Shown here in pieces: positions 38,873-51,832 of a DNA stretch of 64,000 nt (the first letter of the stretch is position 1; the number at the start of each line of letters is the position of its first letter). The stretch covers positions 501,001 to 565,000 of the forward strand of contig JADJYM010000012.1 in assembly GCA_016719755.1 (NCBI GenBank), written 5' to 3'. The position numbers were made by a program, and so were the translations under genes. The stretch is from Novosphingobium sp. GTDB lineage: Bacteria > Pseudomonadota > Alphaproteobacteria > Sphingomonadales > Sphingomonadaceae. The notes beneath the pieces are model-generated. The model was not told where the DNA came from. It did not search any database and saw only the letters and a program-made list of their open reading frames with translations.

Positions 38873-39020
38873 GCCAATCGCCTCCGGATTGGCTTGCAAC
38901 ACCAGCCCGCTCCCCCGGCCCGACCACCCAAAGGGTGCCATAAATGGGGGTCGGGCCGGGGGAGCGGGCTGGTGTTGCAAGGGAAGCCCGGACGGGCTTC
39001 CCGCACCGCCGTCAGGCGGA
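38873..39020. repeat. composite intergenic repeat with a 33-bp-arm inverted repeat
   Basis: Units in order: hairpin GCCAATC-GATTGGC (38873-38893); left arm of a perfect 33-bp inverted repeat (38893-38925, CTTGCAACACCAGCCCGCTC...); a 23-nt loop (38926-38948); right arm (38949-38981). Next is a perfect hairpin GGGAAGCCC-GGAC-GGGCTTCCC (38981-39002), then inverted core 1 (39003-39020). It lies between the convergent rlmE and cytochrome c genes, and two copies of core 2 face each other. Confidence 0.75.
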
Positions 39021-39041
39021 CACAAGAATCCCGGAACCAGC

Positions 39042-39072
39042 AAAAAAGGCGGAGCCTTGCGGCCCCGCCTTT
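39042..39072 (-). terminator. rho-independent terminator of the cytochrome c gene
   Basis: On the minus strand, stem AAAGGCGGGGCC and GGCTCCGCCTTT (one mismatch) around loop GCAA is followed by TTTTTT. It lies 33 bp after the cytochrome c stop at 39105. Confidence 0.85.
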
Positions 39073-39104
39073 CCTGAATTTCGAGGCCTTGCCGCCCCTG
39101 CCGC

Positions 39105-39986
39105 TTACTTGGTCTTCATGTAGGCGATCAGGTTGGCGCGTTCCTGCGGGTTGCTGCTGCCGGCATAGCTCATCTTGGTGCCAGCCGCGAAAGCGCTGGG
39201 CTTGGCGAGCCAGGCGTCGAGCGTGGCGTCATCCCAGGTGCCGCCCTTGGCCTTGAGCGCATCCGAATAGGCGAACGAGCCGGCGGCCACGCCCTTGCCG
39301 ACAATCCCGGCCAGGTTCGGACCGACGCCATTGGCGCCGCCCGCGTCGATGGTGTGGCAGGCCTTGCACTTGGCAAAGGCCTTTTCACCCGCAGCGGCAT
39401 CGCCGACCAGCGCGGCCGTTTCGGGCGCGGCGCCTTCTTCACCGGCGGCGGGCGCAGCCGGAGCGGCGGGCAGCGGCAGGTTGGAACCCTGGCTGTTGAG
39501 ATAGACGATCAGGTTCGCGCGCTCGGCCGCGTCAGGCAGACCGGCGAAGCTCATCTTGTTGCCTTCGGCAAACTTCTTGGGGTTGTGGAGCCACTCGTTC
39601 ATCGAGGCGAAGTCCCACTTGCCGCCCTTGCCCTTCAGCGCGTCCGAATAGGCGAAGCCGGTGGAGCCGATCGCGCGGCCCATCACGGCGTGGAGGTTCG
39701 GGCCGATGCCCGCCGCGCCGCCCGCGTTGATCGTGTGGCAGCTCATGCACTTCTTGAAGGTCGCTTCGCCCTTGGCGGCATCGGCGCTGGCGAGCAGCGT
39801 TTCGAACGGCACTTCATCCTTGCCGCCGCCGCCTTCACCTTCGCCGCCCTCGATGGCGTAGCCGGGCTTTTCCGGGGCATGGGTCTTGCCCGCTTCGAAG
39901 TAGCGATAGCTGAGGCTGGAAAGGGCCAGTGCAACCATGCCCGAACCCAGCACCCAGCCGGCGATCGTATTGAAACGGTTTTCCAT
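39105..39986 (-). CDS. membrane-anchored dihaem cytochrome c
   Basis: 293 aa. An N-terminal transmembrane anchor (about residues 8-28, GWVLGSGMVALALSSLSYRY) is followed by two class I cytochrome c domains with haem sites CMSCH (about 80) and CKACH (about 210). The second matches the first over most of its length: GIGPNLHAVMG/GVGPNLAGIVG, and KMSFAGL/KMSYAGS for the axial Met. They are joined by an Ala/Pro-rich linker. It is probably a periplasmic electron shuttle between bc1 and oxidase, like CycM. It has its own terminator. Confidence 0.9.
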   Translation of the reverse strand: MENRFNTIAGWVLGSGMVALALSSLSYRYFEAGKTHAPEKPGYAIEGGEGEGGGGKDEVPFETLLASADAAKGEATFKKCMSCHTINAGGAAGIGPNLHAVMGRAIGSTGFAYSDALKGKGGKWDFASMNEWLHNPKKFAEGNKMSFAGLPDAAERANLIVYLNSQGSNLPLPAAPAAPAAGEEGAAPETAALVGDAAAGEKAFAKCKACHTIDAGGANGVGPNLAGIVGKGVAAGSFAYSDALKAKGGTWDDATLDAWLAKPSAFAAGTKMSYAGSSNPQERANLIAYMKTK

Positions 39987-40152
39987 CGATTATGCCCCGT
40001 GGGAGATGCTTGAGCGCTTTGCGCGCCGCTCTAGTGTCGGTCCAAGCGGAGCGCAAGGGGCATTGCGGCGGCTGCAAATGGGCCTTAGCCACTGCCCACA
40101 GGTTTTCCCCGCTTCTGCCGGGCGAAGGGCCGCAAACCACGGTGGGAACGGG

Positions 40153-41676
40153 ATGAGCTGGAAGAACGAAGTCGCGGAATTGCGCCGCCGCCGCAAGCTG
40201 GCCGAACAGATGGGCGGCGCGGAAAAGGTCGCGCGCCAGCACGCACGGGGCAAGCTGGACGCCCGGGCGCGAATCAAGGGACTGGTCGATCCCGGATCTT
40301 TCCGCGAAATCGGCAAGATCGCGGGCAAGGGCAGCTATGGCCCGGACGGCGAACTGCTGGACCTGGCGCCGTCCAACCTGGTGTTCGGCCGCGCCAACAT
40401 CGAGGGCCGCCCGGTGGTGGCAAGCGCCGACGATTTCACCGTGCGCGGCGGGGCGGCGGATGCGGCGATCCACCGCAAGTTCGTGGCCTGCGAGCAGATG
40501 GCCCACACCCTGAAGATCCCGCTGATCCGGATGATCGACGGCACTGGCGGGGGAGGATCGGTCAAGACGCTGGAAGAGATCGGCGCCACCTATGTTCCCG
40601 CCACTCCCGGCTGGGGTGAGATCGTGAAGAATCTCGAATCCGTGCCGGTAGTCGCCCTGGCGCTGGGGCCGACTGCCGGGCTGGGCGCGGCGCGGGTTGT
40701 CGCCAGCCACTATTCGATCATGGTCAAGGGCCTCAGCCAGCTGTTCGCCGCCGGTCCCGCCGTGGTCGAGGCGATCGGCGAGGCGAGCGACAAGGAATCG
40801 CTGGGCGGCAGCGTGATCCACACCCGGAACGGCGTGGTCGACGAGGAAGTGGCAAGCGAGGCCGAGGCCTTTGCCCGCGCCCGCCGCTTCCTGTCCTACC
40901 TGCCCAGCCATGTCGGCCAGCATGCCCCGCGCACGGTCTGCGCCGATCCCGCCGACCGCCGCGATCCGGCGCTGGTCGACCTCGTCCCGCGCGAGGCGAA
41001 GCAGGTCTATTCGATGCGCCGCCTGCTGGGCATGGTGTTCGATGAAGGGTCGGTGTTCGAAATGGGCCGGATGTGGGGCCGCGCGCTGATCACCGCCTTT
41101 GCCCGGCTGGACGGGCGGGTCGTGGCGGTGATGGCCAGCGACCCAAGCTTTCTGGGCGGATCGTGGGAAGCGCGCAGCAGCGAAAAGGCGGAGCGCTTCA
41201 TCAAGCTGGCCGACCAGTTCCGCCTGCCGGTGGTCCACCTGGTCGACAATCCCGGCTTCATGATCGGGCGCGAGGCGGAAATGGCGGGCACGATCCGCTA
41301 TGGCGTGCAGGCGATGAACGCGATCTACAAGGCCACCGTGCCGCTGTGCTGCGTGGTGATCCGCCGCGCCTATGGCATCGCAGGCTCCGCGATGAGCAAT
41401 GCCGAGGCATTCCAGTACCGCTTCGCCTGGCCATCAGGCGATTGGGGCAGCTTGCCGATCGAGGGCGGAATCGAGGTGGCCTACAAAAGCGAGATCGAGG
41501 CGGCAGCGGACCCGCTCGCCCACCTTGAGGCGATTCGCGCCCGGCTCAACCTGGTGCGCAGCCCGTTCCGCACGGCGGAGAAGTTCGGGATCGAGGACAT
41601 CATCGACCCGCGCGAAACACGGCCCCTGCTGTGCGAATTCGCGGACCTCGCCTGGCGGGCGCTGGGATCTGACTGA
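40153..41676 (+). CDS. acyl-CoA carboxylase carboxyltransferase (beta) subunit
   Basis: 507 aa. Two crotonase-like carboxyltransferase domains: the N-half has RARIKGLVDPGSF, PVVASADDFTVRGGA and the acyl-CoA-binding GTGGGGSVKTLE; the C-half has VFEMGRMWGRALITAFARLD, VHLVDNPGFMIGREAE and VIRRAYGIAGSAMSNA. It carboxylates an acyl-CoA from biotin carried by an alpha subunit, which is not in this window. Length and motifs fit propionyl/methylcrotonyl/acetyl-type subunits; the substrate cannot be set. Start ATG 40153. Confidence 0.87.
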   Translation: MSWKNEVAELRRRRKLAEQMGGAEKVARQHARGKLDARARIKGLVDPGSFREIGKIAGKGSYGPDGELLDLAPSNLVFGRANIEGRPVVASADDFTVRGGAADAAIHRKFVACEQMAHTLKIPLIRMIDGTGGGGSVKTLEEIGATYVPATPGWGEIVKNLESVPVVALALGPTAGLGAARVVASHYSIMVKGLSQLFAAGPAVVEAIGEASDKESLGGSVIHTRNGVVDEEVASEAEAFARARRFLSYLPSHVGQHAPRTVCADPADRRDPALVDLVPREAKQVYSMRRLLGMVFDEGSVFEMGRMWGRALITAFARLDGRVVAVMASDPSFLGGSWEARSSEKAERFIKLADQFRLPVVHLVDNPGFMIGREAEMAGTIRYGVQAMNAIYKATVPLCCVVIRRAYGIAGSAMSNAEAFQYRFAWPSGDWGSLPIEGGIEVAYKSEIEAAADPLAHLEAIRARLNLVRSPFRTAEKFGIEDIIDPRETRPLLCEFADLAWRALGSD

Positions 41677-41698
41677 CCTCGTCCCGCGCCCTACCGTT

Positions 41699-41719
41699 GT
41701 CCCGGATCAGGTCCGGGAC
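41699..41719. repeat. REP-like hairpin at convergent gene ends
   Basis: Perfect arms GTCCCGGA and TCCGGGAC surround TCAGG. It overlaps the stop codon of glpD and follows the carboxyltransferase gene. Part of the CCCGG-type extragenic palindromes seen also at 16284-16401. Confidence 0.6.
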
Positions 41720-43171
41720 GACGCCATATAGGCTTCGATCTCAGCCACCTGCGCCGCGTCCAGCCGCAGGCCCAGCTTGGTGCGCCGCCAGACCACATCC
41801 TGGGCGCTGACCGCCCATTCCTTAGCCATCAGGTAATCAACCTCGGCCTGGCATAGCCCGGCGCCGAATTCGCGGCCGCGTGGGCGATCGAGCCAGCGCC
41901 GGGCGCGGGTGCCATAGGCCCGGGCGATCCGGTCCGCATCGGCGGGGGCAAGCACGGGGTACTCTGCCGCCAGTTCGGCGATCAGCGCGGGCAGCCCCCT
42001 CCACCGCAAAGTCGCCGCCGGGCAGCGGTGCGCTGGTGGTCCAGGCCGGACCGGTGAGCGCGGGGAGCCGCGCGGCGAGCCGGTCCACCGCTTCCTCCGC
42101 AAGGTGACGATAGGTGGTGATCTTGCCGCCATAGACCGACAGCAGCGGCGCGCCCTCGCCCTCTTCCGACAGGTCGAGCCGGTAGCCGCGCGTCGCCGCC
42201 TCGGGCCGGCCCGAGCCATCGTCGATCAGCGGACGCACCCCGGAAAAGGTCCAGACCACGTCGGCCGGAGTGACGGGCCGCGCGAAATAGCGGCTCGCGC
42301 CCTCGCACAGATAGGCGATTTCCTCGTCGCTGGCCCTGACCGGATCGCCGGGCTGCTGATCGGCATCGGTCGTGCCGATCAGGGTGAAGTCCCGCTCATA
42401 GGGAATGGCGAAGAAGATCCGCCCGTCCGGCAACTGGAAGAAATAGGCGTAGGCGTGATCGAACAGGCGCTTCACCACGATATGGCTGCCGCGCACCAGC
42501 CGCATCGCCTGGGCGGGCTGTTCGCCGATCAGCCCTTCGACTTCCAGCACCGCGGGGCCAGCCGCATTGACCAGCGCCGCGGCGTGGAAAGTGCCCGCCG
42601 GAGTTTCGATCCGCCAGCCGCCGTTATCGCGCCGCGCGGCAGTCACCGGTGTGCGAGTCAGCACCGTGGCCCCGTGCTCCGCCGCATCGCGGGCATTGAG
42701 CACCACCAGCCGGGCATCATCGACCCAGCCGTCGGAATATTCGAAGCCGGTGCGCAAGCCGGGGACCAGCGGCGTTCCCGCCGGATGGCGGCGCAGGTCC
42801 ACGGTGCGCGTCGTCGGCAGCAGGCGGCGCCCGCCGATGTGATCGTACAGCAGCAGCCCCAGCCGCAGCAGCCAGCGCGGGCGCAGCCCCTTCACGTGGG
42901 GCAGCACGAAGCGCAGAGGGTGGATGATGTGCGGGGCGATTCTCCACAGCGCTTCGCGCTCGGACAGCGATTCGCGCACCAGGGCGAATTCGTAGTGCTC
43001 CAGATAGCGCAGGCCGCCGTGGATCAGCTTGGTCGAGGCCGAGGAGGTTCCCTGCGCCAGATCGCCGCGTTCCAGCAGCAGCACCCGCGCGCCGCGCCCC
43101 GCCGCATCGCGCGCAATCCCCGCGCCGTTGACGCCCCCACCGATCACCACCAGATCGAAGCGCTGATCCAT
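41707..43171 (-). pseudogene. glpD: glycerol-3-phosphate dehydrogenase, frameshifted
   Basis: The FAD-binding GxGxxG segment DLVVIGGGVNGAGIARDAAG, then GTSSASTKLIHGGLRYLEHYE, GSHIVVKRLFDHAYAYFFQ and GGKITTYRHLAEEAVDRLA, are diagnostic. The frame breaks after FAVEG. In the +1 frame it continues LPALIAELAAEYPVLAPADADRIARAYG to the stop at 41707. Removing one G from the G5 run (41995-41999 on the plus strand is C5) restores the frame. Full length would be about 488 aa. It oxidises glycerol-3-P to DHAP, feeding quinone. Homopolymer error is the simplest explanation. Confidence 0.87.
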
Positions 43172-43190
43172 GATTCCCCTGCCTCTGGCC

Positions 43191-44471
43191 CTACCGCAGA
43201 CCTGGATCGGGGTTCTGCCTTGCCTGGCCGGGCGGAATCAAGCGCCGGAACAGCCGCCCGCGCTCGCTGTAGAGCACCAGCAGCAGCGCCGACAGACCGC
43301 AGCCCAGCAGCCCCAGCGCCAGCGGCCGCGCACTGCCATCGAAGGCATGGCCAATCCACGCCCCGATCAGCGCGCCCAACGCCATGCGGCTGAAGGCCTG
43401 GAACGATGCCGCCGCCCCCGCCATCCGCGCGAAGGGCTGAAGCGCGATCGAACCGAAATTGGCACCGGTGAACCCGATCAGGCAGATGTTGGCCGCCATC
43501 AGCGGCAGGAACTGCCACAGCGTCTCGCCCGGCTGGAATGCCTGCCAGACCTGCACCGCGCTGACCGCGATGAACAAGAGCAGCGCGGTGTGCGATACCC
43601 GCCGCGCGCCGAACCGCTCGACGATCCGCGAATTGGAGAAATTGGCGATTGCCATGCCGCCCGCCATGGCCGCAAAAATCAGCGGGAAGGTATCCCCAGC
43701 GCCAAAATGCTCGGCCACCAGCTGCTGCGAGGAATTGATATAGCCGAACATCGCCCCGGTCAGCATCGCGCCGCCGATCATGTAGCCCAGCGCCTGGCGG
43801 TTGCTGGCCGCCAGCCACATGTTGCCCGCGATTGTGGCCGGGCAGATCTCCTGCCGGAATTCGGGGCGTAGCGTTTCGGGCAGGCGCAACCAGACCCACA
43901 GCGCGGCGACCAGTGCCATCACGGCCATGCCGCCGAAGATCCAGCGCCAACTGGCAATCTGCATCACCGCCTGGCCATAGGAAGGCGCGATCATCGGCAC
44001 GATCATGAAGACCACGGTGATGGTCGACATCATCCGTGCCATGCGGTCACCTTCGAACCGGTCGCGGATGATTGCGCCGGGCAGAACGGCCAGCCCGGCG
44101 GAGGAAATCGCCTGAATCACCCGGCAGGCCAGCAGCGCGGTAAAATCCTGCACCAGCGCGCTGGCCACAGCCATGGCGATATAGCAGGCCAGACTGACAA
44201 GCAGCACCGGGCGGCGGCCATAGCGGTCGGCCAGGGCGCCGGGCAGCAGCGAACCGATGCCCGAACCCAGCAGGAACAGCCCGACCACCAACTGCCGGTC
44301 ATTGGGATCGCTGACCTTCAGGTCCGCCGCAATCTCGCCCAGCGCGGGCAGCATGGCATCAATGCTGAGCGCCTGGAGCGACATCAGCATGGCCATCAGC
44401 GCGATGAATTCGCGCGGGCCGATCCGCTCTGGCGCGGCCTGGTTGAAGGGATTGGGCATTCCCTGTTCCAT
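43191..44471 (-). CDS. MFS multidrug efflux transporter (Bcr/CflA family)
   Basis: 426 aa, 12 hydrophobic segments. [20 protein letters not shown] is motif A between TM2 and TM3, and [17 protein letters not shown] is its second-half counterpart. [21 protein letters not shown] is the Bcr/CflA-like TM4. The start is uncertain: ATG 44471 or ATG 44459, the latter closer to a purine-rich stretch. It probably exports drugs or metabolites with a proton. It ends 20 bp upstream of the glpD ATG, on the same strand. Confidence 0.87.
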   Translation of the reverse strand: MEQGMPNPFNQAAPERIGPREFIALMAMLMSLQALSIDAMLPALGEIAADLKVSDPNDRQLVVGLFLLGSGIGSLLPGALADRYGRRPVLLVSLACYIAMAVASALVQDFTALLACRVIQAISSAGLAVLPGAIIRDRFEGDRMARMMSTITVVFMIVPMIAPSYGQAVMQIASWRWIFGGMAVMALVAALWVWLRLPETLRPEFRQEICPATIAGNMWLAASNRQALGYMIGGAMLTGAMFGYINSSQQLVAEHFGAGDTFPLIFAAMAGGMAIANFSNSRIVERFGARRVSHTALLLFIAVSAVQVWQAFQPGETLWQFLPLMAANICLIGFTGANFGSIALQPFARMAGAAASFQAFSRMALGALIGAWIGHAFDGSARPLALGLLGCGLSALLLVLYSERGRLFRRLIPPGQARQNPDPGLR

Positions 44472-44544
44472 GGCCGCTGATGGCGCCGCTGGCCATACCT
44501 TTTGCATCTGTTTCGCAATTGGGCGGCGCTGTAGGATGCCCCGC

Positions 44545-45491
44545 ATGAGCGAACAGGCTGGCGGCAATGACGAGGACGACGACCGCGCGCCCGGCCTGCG
44601 CAAGATCATCCATGTCGACATGGACGCCTTCTACGCCAGCGTCGAGCAGCGCGACGAACCCGAATTGCGCGGCAAGCCCGTTGCGGTGGGCGGGGATGGC
44701 CCGCGCGGCGTGCTGTCCACCTGCAGCTACGAGGCGCGGGCGTTCGGCTGCCGTTCGGCCATGCCGTCGATCACTGCCCGGCGGCTGTGTCCGCAGCTGA
44801 TTTTCCGCCGCCCGCGCTTTGCCGTCTACACCCAGGTGTCGCGCCAGATCCGCGCCATCTTCCGCGACTACACCCCGCACGTCGAGCCATTGAGCCTGGA
44901 CGAGGCCTATCTCGACGTGACCGAGGACCTGCGCGGGATCGGCGGCGCTTCTTCGGGATCGGCCCGCGCGGCGCGGAGAAAATGGCATCGCTGGGGATCG
45001 AGACCGGCGCCGACCTTGCCGCCAAGGACATCGCCTTTCTGCGGGAACATTTCGGATCGCAGGCCGATTACCTCTACCGTGCGGCGCGGGGGATCGACCT
45101 GCGCCGGGTCAAGGCCAACCGGGCGCGCAAGTCGGTGGGGGCGGAACGCACGCTGGAAAAGGACATCTCGTCCGGCCCCGCTTTACGCGAAGTGCTGGAC
45201 CGCATCGTCCAGCTGACCTGGGACCGGATCGAGCGCAGCGAGGCGCAGGGCCGCACCGTGACGCTGAAGCTCAAGCACGATGATTTCAGCGGCCTCACCC
45301 GCGCCCGCACGCTGGATGAACCCGTCAGGAATGGCGCCATGCTCGCGGCGGTCGGCCATGCCCTGCTCGATGAAGTGCTCCCCCTTGCCCGCCCGGTGCG
45401 GCTGGTCGGGCTGACGCTGTCGCACCTTGACAGCGAAGAGGCGGTCAGTCCTCCGCCCGCGGGCAGGGACGCGCAGCTTTCGCTGCTGTAA
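44545..45491 (+). pseudogene. dinB: DNA polymerase IV (DinB), internally deleted and frameshifted
   Basis: The palm is intact: [20 protein letters not shown] (catalytic Asp), [16 protein letters not shown], and [17 protein letters not shown] (catalytic Asp-Glu). Then the frame jumps: the second half reads [28 protein letters not shown] to AQLSLL in another frame. In relatives about 45-55 residues lie between EDLRGIG and FFGIGP. A short direct repeat GGGATCGGC flanks the junction (about 44936-44966), suggesting deletion by slippage. Family: error-prone translesion polymerase. As written, no complete enzyme is made. Confidence 0.85.
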
Positions 45492-45941
45492 GCCAGCCGG
45501 GCAGGCCCGCGGCAAGGGCGGGCGAAAGGTTGGCAGGCAGCGCCGCTTCGCCAAAGAACGCCGCCTCGATCACCTCGCGCCCGTCCGGTGAGAGCGGGCC
45601 AGAGGCCGTGCCGGTGACGAGGTGCACCCGGTTGACCGTGCCGGACAGCGGCTCGTCCGCTACCGCGAAGAGGCGCGGATCATCCAGCGTGCAGCCGGTT
45701 TCCTCCAGCAGTTCGCGGCAGGCGGCGGCAAGCGGCTGCTCGCCCCGGGCGATCCCGCCGCCGGGCAGCATCCACCGCCCGCTGCCATAGGAATGGCGGA
45801 TCAGCAGCACCCGCCCTTGCCCGTCAAAGGCCAGCACCCGGCAGCCCAGCAGCAGCGGCTGGCGCAGCCGCCACCACTGCTTGCGCAGCGCATGAGCGAA
45901 ACGCAGCCCCGCGCGGTGGAGCGGCGCGGGAAGGAGGCGGA

Positions 45942-45945
<4 letters not shown>
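45445..45945 (-). CDS. NUDIX hydrolase
   Basis: 166 aa from ATG 45945. The Nudix box GGIARGEQPLAAACRELLEETG is complete (GX5EX7REUXEEXGU). RVLLIRHSYGSGRWMLPGG precedes it, as in ADP-ribose/NADH-type or MutT-like enzymes. It hydrolyses a nucleoside diphosphate derivative; the substrate is not predictable. Its end overlaps dinB by 47 nt (convergent), and its start overlaps the membrane protein stop as ATGA. Confidence 0.85.
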
Positions 45946-49285
<3,340 letters not shown>

Positions 49286-49297
49286 GCCAAAGCCCGC

Positions 49298-49731
49298 TCA
49301 GCCCAGCCCGTCGACCAGCCGGCGCATGGCCGCCATGAAGGCGGCCTGCTCTGCGGGCGGACGGGGCGCCATGATGTCCTGCTGCACCAGACGGACAATG
49401 GGGAGCAGCGCAGCGTGGACGCGGCTGCCTTCGTCCGTCAGCCGCACCTCGCGGGCGCGGCGGTCAGCCGCGCTGATCGTGCGCTCGACCAGCCCCTTGC
49501 CTTCCAGCCGGTCGACCACCCCGCCGATTGTCGCGCGGTCATAGGCGATAAGCTGTGCCAGGGTTGCCTGGTCGATCCCCGGCCGGGCGGCCAGCGCATC
49601 CATCGCCGCGAACTGCACCGGGGTGATGTCGAACCCCGCCTCGCGCATCCGGGCGGCGAAAACCTGGGTCGATTGCTGCTGGAGCGCCGGATCAGGTGGC
49701 CGGGCATCCGTATATGTCCATGCGCCGCCAT
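49298..49731 (-). pseudogene. MarR-family regulator, N-terminal frameshift
   Basis: The C-terminal 116 residues are a clear MarR winged helix: FDITPVQFAAMDALAARPG, DQATLAQLIAYDRATIGGVVDRLEGKGLVER, DRRAREVRLTDEG. The expected N-terminus MAAHGHIRMPGHLIRR is in another frame from ATG 49731. Inserting one C near 49683 joins it to LQQQSTQVFAARMREAG, giving 144 aa. It is convergent with ligI and probably regulates the lig block or itself, given the inverted repeat upstream. Indel probably a sequencing artefact. Confidence 0.78.
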
Positions 49732-49795
49732 CCTTTCCAAGCCCGCGGGAAGCCCGCTCCGCCGCGATCCTAGTCCATTACGGCACCAATAGAAA

Positions 49796-49836
49796 GTATA
49801 CTTACTTTTCTCGTTGACCGGATATAGTAAGTATGC
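49796..49836. promoter_or_regulatory. candidate MarR operator/promoter region
   Basis: GTATACTTAC (49796-49805) and GTAAGTATGC (49827-49836) are inverted (9 of 10) in an AT-rich stretch 65-105 bp upstream of the MarR start. MarR proteins usually bind such palindromes in their own promoter. Beyond, to 49915, I see no gene. Confidence 0.4.
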
Positions 49837-49915
49837 AAATCAATTTGCGGGACGGGCCGCGACTCCTCTCGCGCGCACCGCATTGGAGAGTGACGGATGC
49901 AGTTTTGACCGGCCC

Positions 49916-51169
49916 CCACTCAGTGGTCCGCATTGATTGTTAGTGCAAGATTGCCTCCGCCGCCATGGCTGACCGCAGGTGGAGCGAAGCGGAACCGGAG
50001 GGCAGCCATGGCGGCACCGTTGTCTCGGGAGCCGGCGGCCGATATCCCTAGCGAGCTGTGCGGCCTGACGGTGTTGTAGTGCTGCCGCCAAGCTTCGATC
50101 AGGATCCTGCCTCGGCCAGAGTGTAGAAGATCTCACCGTTCAAGAGTTCGTCGCGCATCGAGCCGTTGAAGGACTCGCAGTAGCCATTCTCCCACGGACT
50201 GCCGGGTGTGATGTAGAGCGTCTTCACGCCGATCCTTGCCAGCCATGCTTGCACGGCATTGGCGATGAACTCGGGGCCGTTGTCTGACCGTATGTGTGCC
50301 GGCGGCCCCGGGTGACGAACAGCTCGGCGAGAGCCGCCAGCACGTCTTCGCTTCTGAACCGCCTGGCTACCGGCAAAGCCAGGCATTCCCGGCTGGCCTC
50401 ATCGATGATCGACAGGATCCGGAACTTGCGGCCGTCATGGGTACGTCCCTCGACGAAGTCGTAAGACCAAACGTGCCCCGGATACTCGGGCCGCAGCCGG
50501 ATGCACGATCCGTCATTGAGCCAGAGCCTGCCCCGCTTCGGCTGCTTCTGCGGCACCTTGAGACCCTCGCGCCGCCAGATGCGCTCGACCCGCTTGCGGT
50601 TAACCTGCCATCCCGCATCGCGCAGCAAAGCCGTCACTCGGCGATAGCCATAGCGGCCAAACTGCCGGGCAAGCGCGATAATGTCATCGGTAAGAGCGCC
50701 TTCGTCATCTGCCCCGCGAGGCACCTTGCGCTGTGTCGATCGATGTTGGCCAAGAACACGGCAGACCCGTCGCTCCGGAAACCGCCATCATGCCCATGAT
50801 ATGATCGATGCAGCGCCGTCGGCGCGCGGGGCTCAGAAGTTTCCTTGGCAGCCTCCTGCAGGATCAGCTTGTCCAGGGTCAGGTCCGATACCGCACGGCG
50901 CAGCCGGCGTTCTCCTTCTCGAGCTCTTTCATCCGCCGCGCCTGGTCGGTCTTCAGGCCGCCATACTCCCGGCGCCAGCGGTAATAGGTCTGCTCCGTGA
51001 CACCAATCCGTCGGCACGCATCCGCAACCACCCCGCCCTGAGCCAGAACAATCTCCGCTTCACGCAGCTTGCCGATGATCTCCTCCGGCCTGTGCTTCCT
51101 TGCCATTCCATTCCTCCTTCGTGGCAAAATCTAAAACAGAAAATGGGCCACTCAGAAGGGGGCAGATCA
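49916..51169 (-). mobile_element. IS3-family element (IS407-like group), degenerate
   Basis: 1254 bp. Imperfect terminal repeats: TGACCGGCCCCCACTCAGTGG at the left, cut here, and TGATCTGCCCCCTTCTGAGTG read inward from 51169. No matching target duplication (left flank CAGTTT, right flank CTGGTG). It encodes orfA and orfB on the minus strand with several single-base indels. Unrelated to the IS3 element at 18597-22184. Confidence 0.8.
49940..51106 (-). pseudogene. IS3-family orfA/orfB transposase genes with several indels
   Basis: OrfA starts at 51106 (ARKHRPEEIIGKLREAEIVL; helix-turn-helix VADACRRIGVTEQTYYRWRREYG), then loses frame after KENA, where relatives read RLRRAVSDLTLDKLILQEAAK. OrfB: GRYGYRRVTALLRDAGWQVN, YPGHVWSYDFVEGRTHDGRK (first Asp), then AHIRSDNGPEFIANAVQAWL (second Asp) and PGSPWENGYCESFNG (Glu) in shifted frames; it ends at a TAA at 49940 after correction. 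At least four or five indels are needed, so it is either dead or poorly sequenced. Confidence 0.8.
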
Positions 51170-51580
51170 CTGGTGCGGGTTCGCCATGTTCGACTTGCGT
51201 GGCCCACATGCTTTCCGCGCGCGCGACCAGGCAGGTCCAATCCTGGCCGAATTCGGCGTAGGTTGTCTTAGAGCGCGAGGACCGTCTCCTCCTCGCTCCA
51301 GCGTTTCCGTAGACTGCCTTCGTCCCCCATGACGATGTTTTGAGCCAGGCCGCCCAGTGGCGCAAGTGGCTTGGACTGCCGTGGTTTCTCCGGCGGGCAC
51401 AAGTTCCCTTCGATCCGGGCGGCCGTTTTGTGCACCGGACCTGGCCGCACGCGTTCAGCCATCAATGCCCGGCCCGCACCGGTTCGCGGGCGCTCACCCG
51501 TGTTGGGCATGACGTCTGCCCTTGGCCGTGCGGCCTGTCGGTTTGGTGCAACGAGCCACCAGATACGAAAGGACAAATCC
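51170..51580. other. accessory DNA remnant, no complete gene
   Basis: About 410 bp between the IS3 end and the small split gene. On the minus strand near 51190-51270 an open stretch reads TYAEFGQDWTCLVARAES followed by MWATQVEHGEPAP and is cut by the IS3 end; it looks like part of a plasmid-type protein that I cannot name. The other open frames appear fortuitous. Confidence 0.4.
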
Positions 51581-51832
51581 ATGGCCCGCAACAATTCCGC
51601 ACCGGCAGCCGAAGCCAAGGCCCCGGACTTTATCGCCTGGCACGTCGCCAACAGAGGCGACAAGGCTGTCAATCGGCGTTCAATCGGGACCCCCTATCGG
51701 CGCGCAAAAGGGACCCCCTTTGCGCTGCGAGGGTCGGTTGATACTGGGCGCAGGTTTCGCGCTGCTGGCGGCGTAGGGAGGGCGTAGCCCGACCGGAGAC
51801 GGCAGCAGCGCGAAGGCGTTTCTTCGAGGTGG

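Noticed and set aside
38843-39077. Short open frames through the intergenic repeats
   Set aside because: They translate the repeats in both strands (LQHQPAPPARP-type peptides) and recur wherever the repeat occurs, so they are not genes.
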